DNA from: an uncultured Flavobacteriales bacterium | GTDB lineage: Bacteria; Bacteroidota; Bacteroidia; Flavobacteriales; UBA1820 | Length of the DNA: 18,165 nt | NCBI GenBank assembly: GCA_959608625.1 | Contig: CAUHQV010000041.1 | Coordinates: 1 to 18,165 of the forward strand | Direction of reading: 5' to 3' | Shown here: in pieces, positions 1 through 7,149 of the stretch | Layout of the letters: every line of letters begins with the position of its first letter | Numbering within the stretch: the first letter of the stretch is position 1 | Notes under the pieces: model-generated | Seen by the model: the letters and a program-made list of their open reading frames with translations, nothing else | What the model was told of the DNA's origin: nothing | Database searches by the model: none | Position numbers and translations under genes: made by a program

Positions 1-1
1 T

Positions 2-79
2 GTGTTGGTGACAAAAGAAAAGTACGTAAAAAGGATAAAGGAAATAACCGACGATAAAACAGAAAACGCAGAAAAATAA
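2..79 (+). CDS. Possible C-terminal end of an upstream gene (partial)
   Basis: One forward frame is open from the window edge to a TAA at 77-79, only 11 nt before the peptidase start at 91. The 25 visible residues (ending KTENAEK) are charged and hydrophilic, as protein tails often are. The alternative frame starting at base 1 also stays open, to a TAA at 55-57, but gives a more basic and less protein-like sequence. No family can be recognised from so few residues. If it is real, it would probably be cotranscribed with the peptidase. Confidence 0.35.
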   Translation: MLVTKEKYVKRIKEITDDKTENAEK

Positions 80-90
80 CAACCGATAAA

Positions 91-2232
91 ATGAAACAAC
101 TCAAACACTTCCTGCTCATCGCCCTGGCGACAGTTGCTACCGGCTTATGGGCCCAGAAAAAGGAATTCACCCTGTCCGACGCTATCCTGTCGGCCCGGCA
201 GTTCTACCCGGTAAGTTACTCCAGCGTACAATGGTCGCCTTCCGGAGCCCGTTGGGCGCGCTATGACACTGAAAAACGCGAGATAGTTCTCGAAACCCCG
301 AAAGGCTCCGTCTCGAGGATCACCGCAGCCGATATCGAGAAAGCTGCCGGAATGCCCATGCCCTCCGTCCCGGCTTCCTACTGGTGGAAAGATGCCGATA
401 ACCTGTATTTCCGCTCGGCCGACCGCATATTCGAATACAGCATCTCCAGGAAGACCGGTAAAGTGCTTGTATCTTGGGAGGCAGGCCTTCCCAACCTTCA
501 GGTAAGCCCCCAAAAGAACGCCATCGCTTACAGCAAGAACGGAAATGTCTACTATCAGAAAGACGGGCGCACCGTACAGGTGACCAAAGACGGCGGTAAC
601 GGCATCGTCAACGGCGAGACCGTCCACCGGAATGAATTCGGCATCACCGGCGGCCTCTTTTTCTCCCCCGGCGGAACGAAAATAGCCTATTACCGGAAAG
701 ACGAATCGATGGTAACCACTTATCCCATCGTAAATACCACTACCCGCATCGCCTCTGTAAAGGACATACCCTACCCGATGGCCGGAGAAAAATCCGAGGA
801 AGTAACTCTCCATATTTACGACATCCAGGCGGGAACCACTATACAGGTCGGCAAACAAGGCGGCAAAGAAGACTATCTGACTGCAGTCACCTGGGATCCT
901 TCGGACAAATACCTGTACGTAGCCGAGCTCACCCGGGATCAGAAACACATGAAGTTCAATAAATTCGACGCTTCGACAGGGGCCTTCGTCAAAACCCTGT
1001 TCCAAGAGGACTCGGATCGTTGGGTAGAACCGGAGGAGCCTGCCCGGTTTTTTAAAGGCCGACCCAACGAATTCTTCTGGCGCAGCGAACGCGACGGGAA
1101 CGTACACTACTACCGCTATTCCACCGACGGCCAGCTTCTGGGCAAAGCCACGGACGGCGCCGTGCAGGTGGAAGGCGTGATCGGACTGGTGGGAGACATT
1201 TTCTATTATGTAGCCACTGCCGATGCCGGACTGGACCGTACCCTCAAATTCACCGACCTGAAGACCGGAAAAGTAGGCTTCGTCCGGTCGGGCAAAGGCA
1301 CTTGGAACGGGCAGGTCGACCCTCTGGGCAAATACATGGTCTGCCAGTTTACCGACCTGAACACCCCCGGACGCGCCGAGCTGGTGGCCCTGACCAAAGA
1401 CGGCCGCAACATGGGCAAGACCGAGCGCGAACTCTTCTCGGCCAAAAACCCTTTCCAGGATTATAAAATAGGCACGGTACGCTTAGGCAAGATCATCCGC
1501 GACAACGTAGAATACAACACCCGGCTCGTGCTTCCCTCCAACTTCGACCCCACGCGCCGCTATCCGGTGCTGGTATATGTGTACGGCGGCCCGCATGTCC
1601 AGATGGTACGCAACGTATTCCGCGGCGGGGCCGACCTGTGGATGCACGTACTGGCTGAAAAAGGGTACGTCGTCTTCACGATGGACAACCGGGGTACGCC
1701 CGCCCGGGGTTTCGACTGGGAAAGCGCGGTACACCGCCGCTTGGGACAACTCGAAGTGAAAGACCAGATGCTGGGCATCGAATTTCTGAAAAACCAGTCG
1801 TTCGTCTATCCGGAACGTATCGCCGTATACGGATGGAGCTACGGAGGATTCATGAGCATTTCGATGATGCTCACCCACCCGGACGTATTCAAGGTGTGCG
1901 TGGCCGGAGGGCCTGTGATCGACTGGAAGTGGTATGAGGTCATGTACACCGAACGGTACATGGATACTCCCCAGGACAATCCGGAAGGTTATGCCGCCGC
2001 CCGCCTGACGGACAAGATCGGGCGCCTGAAAAACCATATGCTGGTTATCCACGGTACGGCGGATCCGACGGTCGTATGGCAACAATCGCAGGAGCTGTTG
2101 CGCACCGCCGTAAAAGAAGGAGTACAGATGGATTATATGATCTATCCGGGGCACGAACACAATGTCCCCGCACCGGACCGCCTGCACCTGTTTACCAAGA
2201 TATTCAACTATTTGGACGAATACGACAAGTAA
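91..2232 (+). CDS. Secreted prolyl tripeptidyl peptidase-like S9 serine peptidase (DPP IV family)
   Basis: This 713-residue protein has the S9B layout: a signal peptide (about residues 1-21, ending LWAQ), an N-terminal eight-bladed beta-propeller (about 40-470) and a C-terminal alpha/beta hydrolase domain. The predicted catalytic triad is Ser583 in GWSYGGFM, Asp658 in HGTADPTVV and His690 in GHEHNV. Several stretches match, as I recall it, Porphyromonas gingivalis PtpA better than classical DPP IV: the propeller motif VHRNEFG (Glu182), the segment YEVMYTERY (Glu616), and the triad spacing of 75 and 32 residues. In that enzyme, glutamates at the equivalent positions bind the substrate N-terminus so that Xaa-Xaa-Pro is removed. 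The likely role is therefore periplasmic or surface release of proline-containing tripeptides. The start is supported by the signal peptide directly after ATG 91. A generic pipeline would probably call it DPP IV. The S9 call is near certain; the tripeptidase subtype is likely. Confidence 0.9.
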   Translation: MKQLKHFLLIALATVATGLWAQKKEFTLSDAILSARQFYPVSYSSVQWSPSGARWARYDTEKREIVLETPKGSVSRITAADIEKAAGMPMPSVPASYWWKDADNLYFRSADRIFEYSISRKTGKVLVSWEAGLPNLQVSPQKNAIAYSKNGNVYYQKDGRTVQVTKDGGNGIVNGETVHRNEFGITGGLFFSPGGTKIAYYRKDESMVTTYPIVNTTTRIASVKDIPYPMAGEKSEEVTLHIYDIQAGTTIQVGKQGGKEDYLTAVTWDPSDKYLYVAELTRDQKHMKFNKFDASTGAFVKTLFQEDSDRWVEPEEPARFFKGRPNEFFWRSERDGNVHYYRYSTDGQLLGKATDGAVQVEGVIGLVGDIFYYVATADAGLDRTLKFTDLKTGKVGFVRSGKGTWNGQVDPLGKYMVCQFTDLNTPGRAELVALTKDGRNMGKTERELFSAKNPFQDYKIGTVRLGKIIRDNVEYNTRLVLPSNFDPTRRYPVLVYVYGGPHVQMVRNVFRGGADLWMHVLAEKGYVVFTMDNRGTPARGFDWESAVHRRLGQLEVKDQMLGIEFLKNQSFVYPERIAVYGWSYGGFMSISMMLTHPDVFKVCVAGGPVIDWKWYEVMYTERYMDTPQDNPEGYAAARLTDKIGRLKNHMLVIHGTADPTVVWQQSQELLRTAVKEGVQMDYMIYPGHEHNVPAPDRLHLFTKIFNYLDEYDK

Positions 2233-2252
2233 CTGAAAAATATGCCGGAGGG

Positions 2253-2283
2253 TTTGGATAAAAAGAAATATTTTTTACCTTTG
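2253..2283 (+). promoter_or_regulatory. Bacteroidetes-type promoter for tRNA-Thr
   Basis: TTTG at 2253-2256 is followed after exactly 19 nt by TACCTTTG at 2276-2283. This fits the Bacteroidetes primary sigma factor consensus (-33 TTTG, -7 TAnnTTTG). Transcription would begin near 2288-2290, about 15 nt before the tRNA. It is the best promoter match I found in the window. Confidence 0.8.
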
Positions 2284-2304
2284 CAACCGCCTGAAGGCAT
2301 CTAT

Positions 2305-2378
2305 GCCGGTATAGCTCAGTTGGCCAGAGCACGTGATTTGTAATCTCGGGGTCGTGAGTTCGAATCTCTCTACCGGCT
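2305..2378 (+). tRNA. tRNA-Thr (UGU anticodon)
   Basis: The 74-nt cloverleaf has a perfect 7-bp acceptor stem (GCCGGTA/TACCGGC), a D arm GCTC/GAGC, an anticodon loop TTTGTAA with anticodon TGT, a TTCGAAT T-loop and discriminator T2378. The 3' CCA is not encoded; the next bases are CGC. The anticodon stem (CGTGA/TCTCG) and the T stem (GTGAG/CTCTC) each contain one T-T mismatch. It lies between its own promoter and a strong terminator, so it is probably a single-gene transcript. Confidence 0.93.
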
Positions 2379-2384
2379 CGCTTC

Positions 2385-2417
2385 AAACGCCGCAAGTTAA
2401 AAACTTGCGGCGTTTTT
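2385..2417 (+). terminator. Rho-independent terminator after tRNA-Thr
   Basis: A perfect 14-bp stem (2385-2398 with 2402-2415) closes a 3-nt AAA loop. The GC-rich core CGCCGCAAG is followed by a T run to 2417. It starts 7 nt after the tRNA. Confidence 0.9.
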
Positions 2418-2563
2418 CATTTTAAGACCGGAAAAAAGATATTCCCTCCCAATGCATTTATTGTCGCGGATTTTCCTAAATTGCATAGGACAACCCAAAT
2501 ACAAAATCGATGGTGATATAGTTCTTATTTTAAACAACAACCTAAAAACAAACCCGATATAAC

Positions 2564-3763
2564 ATGAAAATAGAAACAGGCCGAGGGACAATATCCCTGG
2601 GTACGTTAATAGCCATATGGTCCATCTCTTTGGTAGTCAACCTGCCGGGCTTGGCAATCACACCTGTTTTAAATAATATCGAAGCGGTATTCCCCCATTC
2701 GTCGGAACTGGAGGTTCAATTACTGACGATCTTGCCGAACCTTTGTATTATTCCGTTCGTATTACTGTCGGGCAAGTTGTCCGTTTCTAAAAATAAGATC
2801 GGGATACTATCCGTAGCACTGGTAATATATTTGGCCAGCGGAATCGCCTACTTTTTCGCCGGTTCCATGACAGCCCTGATCGTGATAAGCTGCCTGTTGG
2901 GCGTCGGATGCGGGCTCGTGATACCGATCGCAGCCGGACTCATCGCCGATTATTTCACCGGCAAATACCGCACGAAACAACTGGGGATAAAATCAGGTAT
3001 TGCCAACCTGTCTTTGGTCGTAGCTACGTTTACAGTGGGCTGGCTGTCCAGAGAAAACTGGCATCTTCCCTTTGTCGTTTATTTGACCCCATTGATCCCC
3101 CTGTTATTGACACCTTTGCTGAAGGACCGGCATAAATCGACGCCTCCCACTGCAGCTCCACAACTGCCTAAAGGGGGAATCAAATGGAAACCGTTGGCCG
3201 GAGCGATGTTGCTCTATGGTGTAACCACCTATGCGATAGGTATCATCTCTTATTACCTGCCTTTTATCGCTGGCCAATATCATATCAACGATTCGCAGGT
3301 AGGTGTTATTACGGCCCTGTTTTTCATTGCCGTGATGATCGCGGGATTTATCCTGCCTTCGGTGATCAAATGTTTTAAAAGTATCACGATCCAAGCGGCG
3401 ATAACCATGATGTTCATTGGATTATTGCTAGGCTGCAAAGCTCATAGCGAGTGGATTTTCGGCATATCTTCGCTCCTGCTGGGATTCGGATACGGCATAA
3501 TACAGCCGATCGCTTACGAAAAGGCCGTAGAGAGCTCTACCGGCCGTCAATCCACACTGGCTTTGGCTTTGGTTCTCACCATGAACTACGCGGCGCTTAC
3601 CGTATCGCCGTTTATCGTGGATTTTTTCAGATGGGTTTTCCATACGCAGGATTCCCTTTTCCCTTACCTGTTCAATAGCGCGGTGATCGGAATATTCCTG
3701 CTGTTCTCCCTTATTCTGAGGCAAAATTTTACTTTTAATGTGAAATCGATCGTCTATAAATAA
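2564..3763 (+). CDS. Major facilitator superfamily (MFS) transporter
   Basis: This 399-residue, very hydrophobic protein has about 12 predicted membrane segments in two six-helix halves, split by a hydrophilic loop near residues 188-205 (KDRHKSTPP region). That matches the usual MFS length and layout. The loop after helix 2 (LSGKLSVSKNKIG, about 68-80) sits where MFS motif A is expected but is degenerate. A glycine-rich helix (GVGCGLVIP, about 113-121) resembles MFS helix 4. The substrate cannot be deduced; the fold resembles drug/proton or sugar exporters. It lies between the tRNA terminator and a convergent terminator, so it is likely monocistronic. No consensus promoter was found in the 145 bp upstream. 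Sampled lines have visibly lower GC (about 42-48%) than the flanking peptidase. Confidence 0.88.
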   Translation: MKIETGRGTISLGTLIAIWSISLVVNLPGLAITPVLNNIEAVFPHSSELEVQLLTILPNLCIIPFVLLSGKLSVSKNKIGILSVALVIYLASGIAYFFAGSMTALIVISCLLGVGCGLVIPIAAGLIADYFTGKYRTKQLGIKSGIANLSLVVATFTVGWLSRENWHLPFVVYLTPLIPLLLTPLLKDRHKSTPPTAAPQLPKGGIKWKPLAGAMLLYGVTTYAIGIISYYLPFIAGQYHINDSQVGVITALFFIAVMIAGFILPSVIKCFKSITIQAAITMMFIGLLLGCKAHSEWIFGISSLLLGFGYGIIQPIAYEKAVESSTGRQSTLALALVLTMNYAALTVSPFIVDFFRWVFHTQDSLFPYLFNSAVIGIFLLFSLILRQNFTFNVKSIVYK

Positions 3764-3793
3764 CCCGGACTGCATTCCTTCTTTGCCGGACGG

Positions 3794-3823
3794 AAAACGC
3801 CGGCCATATGGCCGGCGTTTTTT
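3794..3823 (+). terminator. Terminator after the MFS gene, between convergent genes
   Basis: A perfect 12-bp stem AAAACGCCGGCC/GGCCGGCGTTTT (3794-3805 with 3810-3821) with loop ATAT runs into six T residues (3818-3823). Read on the minus strand it also forms the stem but has only four trailing T residues. It mainly ends the MFS transcript and may also stop the convergent membrane-protein transcript. Confidence 0.88.
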
Positions 3824-3847
3824 ATACTCATCTGAAAAACGCTTTTA

Positions 3848-4450
3848 TTAGTCGTGCCGGTGCGGAATCCCGGCGGAAAGTTTGCCGTATATCACGCCCT
3901 GGCAGCCCAGCATAGCCACCATGAAGCATATAAGGACGAGTACGTTCAGCACGCCGCCGATATACGGGATCAGCCCGAAGATATAAGTGAGCACCGCCAT
4001 AACCACGATCAACACGAAATACACGAAGAATATCGTCCATTTGTGCCCGTATGTGATTTTGTTGCTCTCCGAGATAGCCTGCGTAGGATTAAAGCCTTTG
4101 TCCAATAGCAGGAGCACCGCCATCGACCAGGCGATGGATACCACGATACCCGGTATTACCAGAAATGCCATAGCGATCAGGATAGCTACATACATAAAAG
4201 CCGCCAACAGGAAATATTCCCCCATGTATTTGTAATACTTCTTGTCGAAGATCATCAGCGGGGAGATCACTTTGCCCTTGCTCAGTTCGATGGGCAGGGT
4301 CGAAATAGCGATCGTCGTGCCCACGTTCAGGTATGGGATCCAGATCGTCACCAGCCACAGTACGACGGCGGCGATCATCGAAGGAAGGTTTTTAAGCCCC
4401 ACTCCTATTCCCTGGGTGAGCACTTCTGAAAAATCGAGTTTTTTTTCCAT
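3848..4450 (-). CDS. Integral membrane protein of unknown function (DUF975-like)
   Basis: This 200-residue protein is mostly membrane segments, about five to six: around residues 21-50, 79-115 and 140-188. Short loops contain the patterns LDKGFNPTQAISESNKITYG and LIPYIGGVLN. It begins with a short soluble segment (MEKKLDFSEVL). The proline-bounded motif LVIPGIVVSIAW and the following ISES-type loop resemble DUF975 and glycerophosphodiester-phosphodiesterase-type membrane domains, whose biochemical role is not established. The gene converges on the MFS gene and lies downstream of the MmcQ-like gene, separated by a candidate terminator. I assign no function beyond membrane location. Confidence 0.75.
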   Translation of the reverse strand: MEKKLDFSEVLTQGIGVGLKNLPSMIAAVVLWLVTIWIPYLNVGTTIAISTLPIELSKGKVISPLMIFDKKYYKYMGEYFLLAAFMYVAILIAMAFLVIPGIVVSIAWSMAVLLLLDKGFNPTQAISESNKITYGHKWTIFFVYFVLIVVMAVLTYIFGLIPYIGGVLNVLVLICFMVAMLGCQGVIYGKLSAGIPHRHD

Positions 4451-4547
4451 GATTTTATCTGTATAGTTAGTTGATTGGTTATTGTCCGCTTGGATTTATT
4501 CTGAGCAATTTAATTAATATTTACAAATAAATATTAAATATTGTAAC

Positions 4548-4595
4548 AAAAAGATAAGCCCCGGCAAAAAAACTATAGGATATTTTTACGGGGCT
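4548..4595 (-). terminator. Candidate terminator overlapping a stop codon
   Basis: On the minus strand AGCCCCG/CGGGGCT (4589-4595 with 4557-4563) forms a 7-bp GC-rich stem. An inner A/T pairing (TTTTT with AAAAA) can extend it, and TATCTTTTT follows. The outer stem begins inside the TAG stop codon (4594-4596) of the MmcQ-like gene. It would separate that gene from the membrane-protein gene downstream. Confidence 0.6.
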
Positions 4596-4959
4596 ACTCC
4601 GGCTGGCCGTACTTATCTCTTACTCTTCGGGGCAGCCCGGCGATCACCAGCCGGTACGAATGGCGTATCCAATGCTCGATCTCCCTGGCCCTCATATCCC
4701 CGGAAAGCGACACCGACATCCATTTGTTCGCAAATCCCTTATCCACTGCGGAATAATCAGCCCGCAAAGCATCCGCATGCTCGGGATCACATTTTATCTC
4801 AATGCGTAAGAGTTCGGCAGCCAGATCGCAAAACAGGTATATTTTCCCTTCTATTTTGAATACCAGGATATCTTTGGCCGACGGGAACTTTCCGAACGGA
4901 AAAGACTCCGTAGTGCCCGGAAGGGAAAGGCAGAGGTCGCGCACCTGCTCTATATCCAT
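4594..4959 (-). CDS. MmcQ/YjbR family protein
   Basis: This 121-residue protein matches the small MmcQ/YjbR (DUF419) family in length and pattern. It opens with MDIEQVRDLCLSLPGTTES, then FPFG and a beta-rich core with VFKIEGKIYLF. Later come the family-typical NKWMSVSL segment and a C-terminal helix-rich HSYRLVIAGLPRRVRD. The family adopts a CyaY-like fold and is often labelled DNA-binding; the actual role is unsettled. It is one of three consecutive minus-strand genes, 88 nt downstream of the TM2 gene, with an inverted repeat between them. Confidence 0.88.
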   Translation of the reverse strand: MDIEQVRDLCLSLPGTTESFPFGKFPSAKDILVFKIEGKIYLFCDLAAELLRIEIKCDPEHADALRADYSAVDKGFANKWMSVSLSGDMRAREIEHWIRHSYRLVIAGLPRRVRDKYGQPE

Positions 4960-5000
4960 ATTATTTTAACTTAATATCGTGTTTTAATGCAACCCTGGAA

Positions 5001-5023
5001 TAAGATCAATATTTTTGATCTTA
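5001..5023. repeat. Perfect 9-bp inverted repeat between minus-strand genes
   Basis: TAAGATCAA and TTGATCTTA flank the 5-nt spacer TATTT. It lies 25 nt after the stop of the TM2 gene and 41 nt before the start of the MmcQ-like gene. There is no T run on either side, and the stem is AT-rich, so a terminator role is weak. A protein-binding site or mRNA hairpin is possible. Confidence 0.5.
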
Positions 5024-5047
5024 AAGATTCTGTATCGAGCAGGCGTC

Positions 5048-5410
5048 TTAAAATCCGGGATATCCCAGGGACTCCAATAGGAGGGAAAGATTCCGCCGCC
5101 GGGCCGACCCTATGATCAGGAACCAGTCCGCAATAGTCCACAGGCCCAATCCTCCGAGAGTAAAGAATTTGAGAAGCCCCAAGCCCAACTGGCCCAGGTA
5201 AAGGCGGTCCACCCCGTTGATGAATATCGTGAGCAGGGGAATGAGCGAAAGCAGCAAGGCCGTGGTCGGGTCTTTATAATTCAACGAACTGACCATCATC
5301 GCGCGGTCTGCCGGCAAGCCGGCCAATATGTCGTGTAACATTGGTGCCGCGGCCTGCTCGAAGTATTTGCCGTTCATGGCGAAAAACATCCTTATTTGCT
5401 CTTCAGTCAT
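5048..5410 (-). CDS. TM2 domain-containing membrane protein
   Basis: This 120-residue protein has a soluble N-terminal part (about 1-45) and a TM2 domain (about 48-101). The domain shows two hydrophobic helices around the diagnostic segment GVDRLYLGQLGLGLLK, followed by TLGGLGLWTIADWFLI. TM2 domains have two membrane helices joined by a short turn with a conserved DRF/DRLY-like motif; their bacterial function is not known. The C-terminus is short and basic, starting ARRRN. A minus-strand -7 element lies about 23 nt upstream of the start, and the gene is divergent from folP. Confidence 0.88.
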   Translation of the reverse strand: MTEEQIRMFFAMNGKYFEQAAAPMLHDILAGLPADRAMMVSSLNYKDPTTALLLSLIPLLTIFINGVDRLYLGQLGLGLLKFFTLGGLGLWTIADWFLIIGSARRRNLSLLLESLGYPGF

Positions 5411-5432
5411 AGTTTTACCTGATTTCTTCCCC

Positions 5433-5440
5433 CAAATATA
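5433..5440 (-). promoter_or_regulatory. -7 element for the TM2 gene
   Basis: On the minus strand 5440-5433 reads TATATTTG, a full TAnnTTTG match. It would give a leader of about 18 nt before the start at 5410. No TTTG is found at the expected upstream distance. Confidence 0.45.
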
Positions 5441-5456
5441 GCTATTTTTAACGCCT

Positions 5457-5484
5457 TTTGTAAAGTATTATATGCGTATTTTTG
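5457..5484 (+). promoter_or_regulatory. Promoter for folP
   Basis: TATTTTTG at 5477-5484 matches the -7 consensus TAnnTTTG and lies 25 nt before the folP start. A TTTG is present at 5457-5460, but with a 16-nt spacer instead of the usual 19-20. The -7 element is convincing; the -33 element is uncertain. Confidence 0.55.
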
Positions 5485-5509
5485 TGACTTACAAAACGAC
5501 AGAACTTCT

Positions 5510-6337
5510 ATGACGTACGACAAACCCCAGGTCATGGGTATCATAAACATGACCGACGACTCGTTTTACGCCTCTTCCCGGACGGATACGGCCGCGCTGG
5601 CCGTCGAAAGGGCGGAGACCATGTTGGCCGAAGGCGCCGGCATTCTCGATATCGGAGGGTGCTCTACCCGCCCGGGGTGCAAAGTGGCGGACGAAGATAC
5701 CGAAATCGCACGTGTAATACCCGCCATCCGGGCCGTTTCCGACCGTTTTCCCCAGGCGACGATATCGGTGGATACTTTCCGTTCCCGGGTAGCGGAAATG
5801 GCGGCAGATGCGGGCGCGCATATCATTAACGACATTTCCGGAGGGGATTTCGACCGCGAAATGTTCCCTACGGTAGCCCGATTGGGACTGCCCTATATCC
5901 TGATGCACACCAAAGGGATGCCCGACGAAATGGCTGCCAACGCCGTTTACAGCGACATGACAAAAGAAGTGGTGGCCCATCTTTCGCTGCGGTTGGAATG
6001 CCTGAGAAGTATGGGAGTGAAAGACGTGATCATCGATCCCGGCTTCGGCTTTGCCAAAAATGCAGACCAAAATTTCCAACTGCTCCGGGATCTGAGAGAG
6101 TTTAAAAAGCTGGGGTGTCCGGTACTGGCCGGCATGTCCCGCAAAGGAATGGTCTGGAAAACCCTAAGAATTACGCCTGGAGAGGCCCTGAACGGCACTA
6201 CGGTACTCAACACCCTGGCACTGGTCGGCGGGGCCGATATCCTGCGGGTACACGACGTCCGGGCGGCCGCCGAGGCCGTACGTCTGGTAAGTTTAGCCGG
6301 ATACAGCGGGAATCAACCGGAGAGAGCGCCTCTCTGA
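5510..6337 (+). CDS. folP: Dihydropteroate synthase
   Basis: DHPS condenses 6-hydroxymethyl-dihydropterin pyrophosphate with p-aminobenzoate in cytoplasmic folate synthesis. At 275 residues the length is normal, and the TIM-barrel signature motifs occur in order. They are GIINMTDDSFY (10-20, loop 1), DIGGCSTRPG (loop 2), ISVDTF, HIINDISGGD, LMHTKG, IDPGFGFAK, GMSRKGM and the C-terminal RVHDV. Two positions are unusual: Asp16 replaces the common Pro of NxTPDSF, and Cys replaces the Glu of GGESTRPG seen in the E. coli enzyme. Both loops contact substrate and include known sulfonamide-resistance sites. The gene has its own promoter and precedes menG by 62 nt. Confidence 0.95.
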   Translation: MTYDKPQVMGIINMTDDSFYASSRTDTAALAVERAETMLAEGAGILDIGGCSTRPGCKVADEDTEIARVIPAIRAVSDRFPQATISVDTFRSRVAEMAADAGAHIINDISGGDFDREMFPTVARLGLPYILMHTKGMPDEMAANAVYSDMTKEVVAHLSLRLECLRSMGVKDVIIDPGFGFAKNADQNFQLLRDLREFKKLGCPVLAGMSRKGMVWKTLRITPGEALNGTTVLNTLALVGGADILRVHDVRAAAEAVRLVSLAGYSGNQPERAPL

Positions 6338-6345
6338 AGTCATAC

Positions 6346-6376
6346 TTGCCCGTCTGAACGGGAATAGCTAAATTTG
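6346..6376 (+). promoter_or_regulatory. Promoter for the menG operon
   Basis: TTG at 6346-6348 is followed after 20 nt by TAAATTTG (6369-6376), a good fit to the Bacteroidetes -33/-7 consensus. It sits in the short gap between folP and menG, 23 nt before the menG start, so menG and the next gene can be transcribed independently of folP. Confidence 0.65.
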
Positions 6377-6399
6377 CGTTAGAAAACACACACACTTTC

Positions 6400-7149
6400 A
6401 TGGCAGCAAGCATTAAGCCGGACCAACATTCTTCCAAGAGCAAAACCCAACAGGTACGCGAAATGTTCGACAAAATATCCGGGCATTACGACTTCCTGAA
6501 CCATTTCCTGTCTTTCGGAATAGACGTTCTCTGGCGGAAAAAGATGGTGCACATCGCCAAAAGAACCGGCGCCAAACGCATCCTGGACATCGCCACCGGC
6601 ACCGGAGACCAGGCCATCATGATGGCCCGGCGCCTGCATCCCGAGAGGATCGACGCGGTCGACCTGTCGGAAAAGATGATGGACATCGGCCGGGAAAAAG
6701 CCCGCAAAAAAGGCTTCGGAGATAAAATATTCTTCCAGAAAGCCGATTGCCAGAGCCTTCCGTTCGACCATAATACCTTCGACCTGGTAACCATTTCCTT
6801 CGGGGTGCGCAATTTCGAGAACCTTGCCCAAAGCCTTTCCGAAATACACCGGGTACTCAAACCAGGCGGTATGCTGCTGATCCTCGAATTTTCCCGTCCG
6901 ACGAAATTCCCGGTAAAACAAGGCTATTCGTTCTATACGAAGTATGTCCTGCCGCTTATCGGCAAGATCGTATCCCGCGATCCCAGGGCCTATACTTACC
7001 TGCCGGAATCCATCCAGGCATTCCCGGCCGGAAAGAACTTCATCAACCTGCTCCGTTCGGACGGTTTTTTGGCTACGCGTTTTACCCCGCTCACCGGCGG
7101 AATAGCCACCATCTACTCCGCCCTCAAACCCCGGCAGGAACTCCAATGA
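6400..7149 (+). CDS. ubiE: Demethylmenaquinone methyltransferase (MenG/UbiE)
   Basis: This SAM-dependent methyltransferase carries out the last step of menaquinone synthesis, methylating demethylmenaquinone. At 249 residues it has the usual family length. Visible motifs are VREMFDKISGHYDFLNHFLS (19-38), the SAM-binding motif LDIATGTGD (62-70), the acidic strand end DAVDLS (85-90), LVTISFGVRNF, HRVLKPGG and LEFSRP. The C-terminal GGIATIY segment is also characteristic. With MenD in the same window and no ubiquinone genes seen, a menaquinone role is preferred over ubiquinone. Its TGA overlaps the next gene's ATG (ATGA), indicating translational coupling. Confidence 0.96.
   Translation: MAASIKPDQHSSKSKTQQVREMFDKISGHYDFLNHFLSFGIDVLWRKKMVHIAKRTGAKRILDIATGTGDQAIMMARRLHPERIDAVDLSEKMMDIGREKARKKGFGDKIFFQKADCQSLPFDHNTFDLVTISFGVRNFENLAQSLSEIHRVLKPGGMLLILEFSRPTKFPVKQGYSFYTKYVLPLIGKIVSRDPRAYTYLPESIQAFPAGKNFINLLRSDGFLATRFTPLTGGIATIYSALKPRQELQ

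Noticed and set aside
145..1107. Long minus-strand open frame (320 codons) inside the S9 peptidase
   Set aside because: It lies antisense to a well-supported peptidase with conserved motifs and shows no recognisable protein features.
2305..2378. tRNA-Thr as an integrated-element attachment site
   Set aside because: No integrase, no direct repeat of the tRNA 3' end, and the flanking genes are ordinary.
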